A model generated the notes under the pieces. That model saw nothing but the letters and a program-made list of their open reading frames with translations, had not been told where the DNA came from and did not search any database. The translations under genes were made by a program, and so were the position numbers. From Polaribacter glomeratus (GTDB lineage Bacteria; Bacteroidota; Bacteroidia; Flavobacteriales; Flavobacteriaceae), in assembly GCF_002954665.1 (NCBI RefSeq), contig NZ_MSCM01000002.1, forward strand, positions 902,767 to 966,766: DNA of 64,000 bases. Reading direction: 5' to 3'. The first letter of the stretch is position 1. Every line of letters starts with the position of its first letter. Below are positions 60,842 to 64,000 of this stretch, piece after piece.

Positions 60842-60981
60842 GTCTTATAATGTTTTCTGTGCAATTTTCTTTTACGCTTTAAACTTATAAGGTTTACAAT
60901 TACCATACTCTTTTCAAAGTAACTTTTTTATGCTTGCTAATATAAGCAACAAACCAACTTCTATTTTGTATTTTTACCCCA

Positions 60982-62214
60982 ATGAGTTTCTTATATAACA
61001 TATTTGTTTTTATAGCAACAATGCTACTTTCACTATTCGCTTTATTTAATAAAAAATTAAGGCTTTTTGTAGATGGAAGAAAAGAAACTTTTTCTAAAAC
61101 TGCTGCATTAAAAAATGAAAATACAATTTGGATTCACGCGGCATCTTTAGGTGAATTTGAGCAAGCAATACCAATTATAGAAAGATTAAAAAAAGAGTAT
61201 AATCAATATAAAATTTTAGTTACTTTTTTTTCACCTTCAGGATATGAAATCCGCAAAAATTATAATTTAGCAGATGTTGTTTGTTATATGCCGGTAGATA
61301 GTAAGGCGAATGCAATAAAATTTATAAAAAAAGTAAATCCTACTTTGGCAATTTTTATAAAATATGAATTTTGGCCAAATTTTTTAAACGAATTAAAAAA
61401 GAAAGAGGTTCCTACAATTTTAGTTTCAGGAATTTTAAGAGAAAACCAAATTTTCTTTAAGTTTTATGGCGGATTTATGCGAAAATCCTTACAAGCTTTT
61501 CATCACTTCTTTGTGCAAAATAAAACTTCTCAAGAATTATTAAATGCTATCAACTTTAAAAATGTTAGCATTGCGGGTGACACTCGTTTTGATAGAGTTT
61601 CTAAAATTTTAGAACAAGATAATTCACTAGATTTTATTAACGAATTTAAAAACAATCAATACACAATTATAGCAGGAAGTACTTGGCACGAAGACGAAGA
61701 ATTGTTAATACATTATATTAACAACAAAGCATCAGAAAACGAGAAATTTATAATTGCGCCTCATACTATTAAGCAAGAAGCAATTTTAGAATTACAGAAA
61801 TCTATCAACAAAAAAACGGTTTTATTTTCTGATAAAGCGGATAAAAACCTATCAGAATATCAAGTTTTTATTATTAATACTATTGGTATTTTAACTAAAA
61901 TTTACGCTATCGCGGATGTTGCATATGTTGGTGGAGGTTTAAACACAGGATTGCACAATATTTTAGAACCTGCAACTTTCGGGATTCCTGTAATTATTGG
62001 TAACAAATACAGTAAATTTAAAGAAGCTGTTGATTTAGTAAAGTTAAAAGGATGTATTTCAATTAGCAATCAAAATGAATTTTCTAGTATTTTTGATAGA
62101 CTAAAAATGGATGAAGATTATAGAAAATCAACAGGGGAAATCAATCAAAATTATATTCAAGAAAATCTTGGAGCAACCAAAAAAATTATGGATTATTTAA
62201 AAGATAAATTATAA
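60982..62214 (+). CDS. waaA: 3-deoxy-D-manno-octulosonic acid (Kdo) transferase
   Basis: The 410-residue enzyme adds Kdo to lipid A precursor at the inner membrane. Marks are an N-terminal anchor (4-22), TIWIHAASLGEFEQAIPI (about 48-65) and the C-terminal GGGLNTGLHNILEPATFGIP near 323-342, all of family GT30. It is required for lipopolysaccharide. There is a 63-bp gap to the YeeE/YedE-type gene. Confidence 0.95.
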   Translation: MSFLYNIFVFIATMLLSLFALFNKKLRLFVDGRKETFSKTAALKNENTIWIHAASLGEFEQAIPIIERLKKEYNQYKILVTFFSPSGYEIRKNYNLADVVCYMPVDSKANAIKFIKKVNPTLAIFIKYEFWPNFLNELKKKEVPTILVSGILRENQIFFKFYGGFMRKSLQAFHHFFVQNKTSQELLNAINFKNVSIAGDTRFDRVSKILEQDNSLDFINEFKNNQYTIIAGSTWHEDEELLIHYINNKASENEKFIIAPHTIKQEAILELQKSINKKTVLFSDKADKNLSEYQVFIINTIGILTKIYAIADVAYVGGGLNTGLHNILEPATFGIPVIIGNKYSKFKEAVDLVKLKGCISISNQNEFSSIFDRLKMDEDYRKSTGEINQNYIQENLGATKKIMDYLKDKL

Positions 62215-62277
62215 ATTAATATCCGTTCTGTTTCATTCTTTATTGAGTGTGGTAGCGAGGAAAAAAATGAAAAAAAT

Positions 62278-62838
62278 ATGGATTTTATACTACAACCTTG
62301 GGCTTGGTATGTTGGTGGTCCGCTCATAGCAATTTCGCTATTATTGTATTTTTACTTTGGTAAAAACTTTGGAGCTTCCACAAATTTTGAAACTATTTGC
62401 ACCATTTTTGGGGCGGATAAAGTATCTGATTATTTTAAAAAAGATTGGAAAGATCAAAAATTCGCATTGTTTTTTGTGATTGGATTAATTATTGGTGGTT
62501 TCATAGCTGCTAATTACTTAATTCCAAATCAAGCAATAGATTTGAACCCAAAAACGGTTCAAGAACTTACAGATTTAGGATTTGCTAATGTTGGAAATCA
62601 GTATTTTCCTGATGAAATATTTAGTGATGAGGTGGTTTTTTCTTTAAAAGGGTTTTTAATTCTTTTAGTTTCTGGCTTACTTATAGGTTTTGGAACGCGT
62701 TACGCTGGCGGTTGCACATCGGGCCACGCAATTACGGGTTTAAGTAGCTTACAATTGCCCTCTTTATTGGCTGTAATTGGCTTTTTTATTGGAGGCATTA
62801 TTGCTACGTGGGTTATAATTCCAATTTTGTTTGGTTAA
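62278..62838 (+). CDS. YeeE/YedE family membrane protein
   Basis: The 186-residue protein has four to five helices and the family motif GFGTRYAGGCTSGHAITG (about 138-155) with a conserved Cys. YeeE of E. coli imports thiosulfate through conserved cysteines. Together with the next gene it forms a split version of the two-repeat YeeE, so the pair may be a sulfur-compound transporter. Confidence 0.88.
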   Translation: MDFILQPWAWYVGGPLIAISLLLYFYFGKNFGASTNFETICTIFGADKVSDYFKKDWKDQKFALFFVIGLIIGGFIAANYLIPNQAIDLNPKTVQELTDLGFANVGNQYFPDEIFSDEVVFSLKGFLILLVSGLLIGFGTRYAGGCTSGHAITGLSSLQLPSLLAVIGFFIGGIIATWVIIPILFG

Positions 62839-62853
62839 ATAGTATAAAAAGTT

Positions 62854-62930
62854 TTCGACCAGCTCAGGCTAACATATGTTTTGTCAATTGAAATTCTGAG
62901 TGTCAAACTGAGCTTGTCGAAGTTTAAAAA
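62854..62930. repeat. Intergenic inverted repeat, family C
   Basis: TTCGACCAGCTCAGGCTAACA (62854-62874) forms an imperfect inverted pair with TGTCAAACTGAGCTTGTCGA, which ends near 62920. Sequences like GTCAAACTGAGCTTGTCGAA are scattered between genes in flavobacteria (from memory). It could fold into a hairpin in the YeeE/YedE transcript. Confidence 0.6.
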
Positions 62931-62939
62931 TATAATAAA

Positions 62940-63353
62940 ATGAAAAACATCAAATTTTTAATTTTAGGAATTTTTTTCGCAATTGTTCTAAGTAAATCAC
63001 AAGCTATTTCGTGGTATCGTTTTTATGAAATGTTTAAATTTCAGTCTTTTCATATGTACGGCATTATTGGTGGAGCGGTAGTAATTTCTATGATTTTTAT
63101 GCAATTGTTTAAACACGGAAAGATAAAAGACATCAACGGTAATAAAATTGTTCCGAAACCTAAAAAAGAGGGTTTTGTTAGTACTATTTTAGGTGGAACT
63201 TTGTTTGGTTTAGGTTGGGGAATTTCAGGAGCTTGTGCAGCACCGATATTTGTAATTCTTGGGTTTAAATTAATTCCGGCGCTTATTTTATTAGCGGGAG
63301 CACTTTTAGGAGCTTTCATATATGGAGTCTTGAGCAAAAAATTACCAAATTAA
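62940..63353 (+). CDS. YeeE/YedE-type (DUF6691-like) membrane protein
   Basis: The 137-residue protein has four helices and the motif GLGWGISGACAAPIFVILG (about 92-110) with its Cys, the second-half signature of YedE; the usual GACPGP is altered to GACAAP. It lies behind the gene for the first half, with repeat C between. The pair probably assembles as one transporter for thiosulfate or a related sulfur compound. Confidence 0.86.
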   Translation: MKNIKFLILGIFFAIVLSKSQAISWYRFYEMFKFQSFHMYGIIGGAVVISMIFMQLFKHGKIKDINGNKIVPKPKKEGFVSTILGGTLFGLGWGISGACAAPIFVILGFKLIPALILLAGALLGAFIYGVLSKKLPN

Positions 63354-63406
63354 AGTGATTATTGTCATATCTCAATAATTTAAAAGAAGCTAATTTAGCA
63401 AACCAA

Positions 63407-64000
63407 ATGAGCAAATTAATAGACAGTTTTGGAAGAAAAATGGAATATGTAAGGTTAGCGGTTACAGATCGTTGTAATCTACGTTGCCAATATTGCATGC
63501 CTGCTCATGGAATAGACATTGTACCAAGACAAGAATTACTCAGTTTTAAAGAAATGTATCGTCTGGTTCGTGTTTTAACCGAATTAGGTGTTAAAAAAGT
63601 GCGTTTAACAGGTGGTGAGCCTTTTGTGCGAAAAGATTTTGTGGGTTTTTTAGAAATGTTGTCTTACAATGATTTGTTAGATGAAATTAATATTACAACA
63701 AACGGAGCCTTAATTTCTCATCATATTTCAACAATTGAAAAGCTTAAAAAAGTAAAAAAAATAAACCTTAGTATTGATAGTTTAGATAGAGATAAGTTCG
63801 CAAAAATTACAAGAAGAGATGTTTTTCCTGAAGTTTACAAAACTTTTGAACTGCTTGAACAAAGTAGTTTAGACTTAAAACTAAATGTAGTGGTGCAATC
63901 TGGTTTTAATACTGATGAAATTGTTGATTTTGTAAGATTGACCAAAGATAAGAATGTTGCAATACGTTTTATAGAAGAAATGCCTTTTAACGGAAAAGGG
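63407..64000 (+). CDS. moaA: GTP 3',8-cyclase (molybdenum cofactor biosynthesis), cut by window edge
   Basis: The frame runs from the ATG at 63407 to the window edge (198 codons). It has the radical SAM motif CNLRCQYC (residues about 24-31), RLTGGEPFVRKD (about 66-77) and INITTNGALI. MoaA starts molybdopterin synthesis by rearranging GTP. Roughly 130 residues at the C-terminus, with the second cluster motif, are missing from the window. Confidence 0.96.
   Translation, partial: MSKLIDSFGRKMEYVRLAVTDRCNLRCQYCMPAHGIDIVPRQELLSFKEMYRLVRVLTELGVKKVRLTGGEPFVRKDFVGFLEMLSYNDLLDEINITTNGALISHHISTIEKLKKVKKINLSIDSLDRDKFAKITRRDVFPEVYKTFELLEQSSLDLKLNVVVQSGFNTDEIVDFVRLTKDKNVAIRFIEEMPFNGKG

Noticed and set aside
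1-64000. tRNA, rRNA, prophage, integrase or secretion-system cluster
   Set aside because: I found no cloverleaf, conserved rRNA block or integrase/transposase product in either strand; the window appears to be core chromosome.

Overview
The window looks like a chromosomal segment of a marine-type Flavobacteriaceae bacterium, most like Polaribacter or Tenacibaculum; the genus is inferred. The signs are very low GC, Bacteroidota-type promoters (TAnnTTTG at -7, sometimes a TTG near -33), poor Shine-Dalgarno sequences, several TTG and GTG starts, TonB-dependent receptors paired with surface lipoproteins, and family-restricted proteins such as the DUF6427 and DUF6341 types. I see no rRNA, tRNA, CRISPR array, transposase, integrase or prophage. 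The content is mostly core and conserved, so it is not a mobile island.

Layout. 1-5349 (minus): EamA transporter, yicC, gmk, nadD, an M23 peptidase and a GH3-family protein cut by the window edge. 5630-8622: upp, two small flavobacterial membrane-protein genes, trmB (TTG start) and an alkyltransferase-like protein. 8617-9990: a Fic protein whose promoter carries a long direct repeat. 10239-12902: a likely Fe-S/electron-transfer group (Mrp ATPase, NifU-like scaffold, ferredoxin-NADP reductase). 12979-13319: a decayed small membrane-protein gene. 13535-17578: aromatic amino acid breakdown (homogentisate dioxygenase, 4-hydroxyphenylpyruvate dioxygenase, tryptophan dioxygenase family). 17683-21392: DUF3108 protein, an M23 lipoprotein with an altered HxH motif, and pgi. 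21608-25278: a TonB receptor and a lipoprotein built of internal repeats. 25379-27520: a likely lipid operon (four-helix His-containing membrane protein, PlsC, acyl-ACP desaturase). 27609-40572: metabolic and cell-maintenance genes. 40725-51685: DnaJ/TerB protein, eukaryote-like ileS, a zinc-less DksA relative, lspA, uvrC and a patatin/outer-membrane-barrel protein. 51740-58253: PiT phosphate transporter with a PhoU-like tail, a second TonB receptor and a parallel-beta-repeat lipoprotein. 58330-64000: metal-binding lipoprotein, EamA transporter, rplU-rpmA, waaA, two YeeE/YedE-type proteins and the start of moaA.

The most interesting signal is regulatory. Four promoters (PiT transporter, both TonB receptors, beta-repeat lipoprotein) carry TTAACA-like hexamers repeated every 11 bp, with a hexamer starting exactly 30 bp upstream of the TTTG of the -7 element. 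This is the geometry of a PhoB/PhoP-type site and suggests one regulon, probably phosphate-linked, joining two receptor/lipoprotein systems to a phosphate transporter. Other points of note are short unlisted genes, REP-like intergenic repeats shared between loci, and key-residue substitutions in the alkyltransferase-like, M23 and DksA proteins. Coordinates, motifs and spacings were read directly; family names rest on recognition of sequence without database searches.
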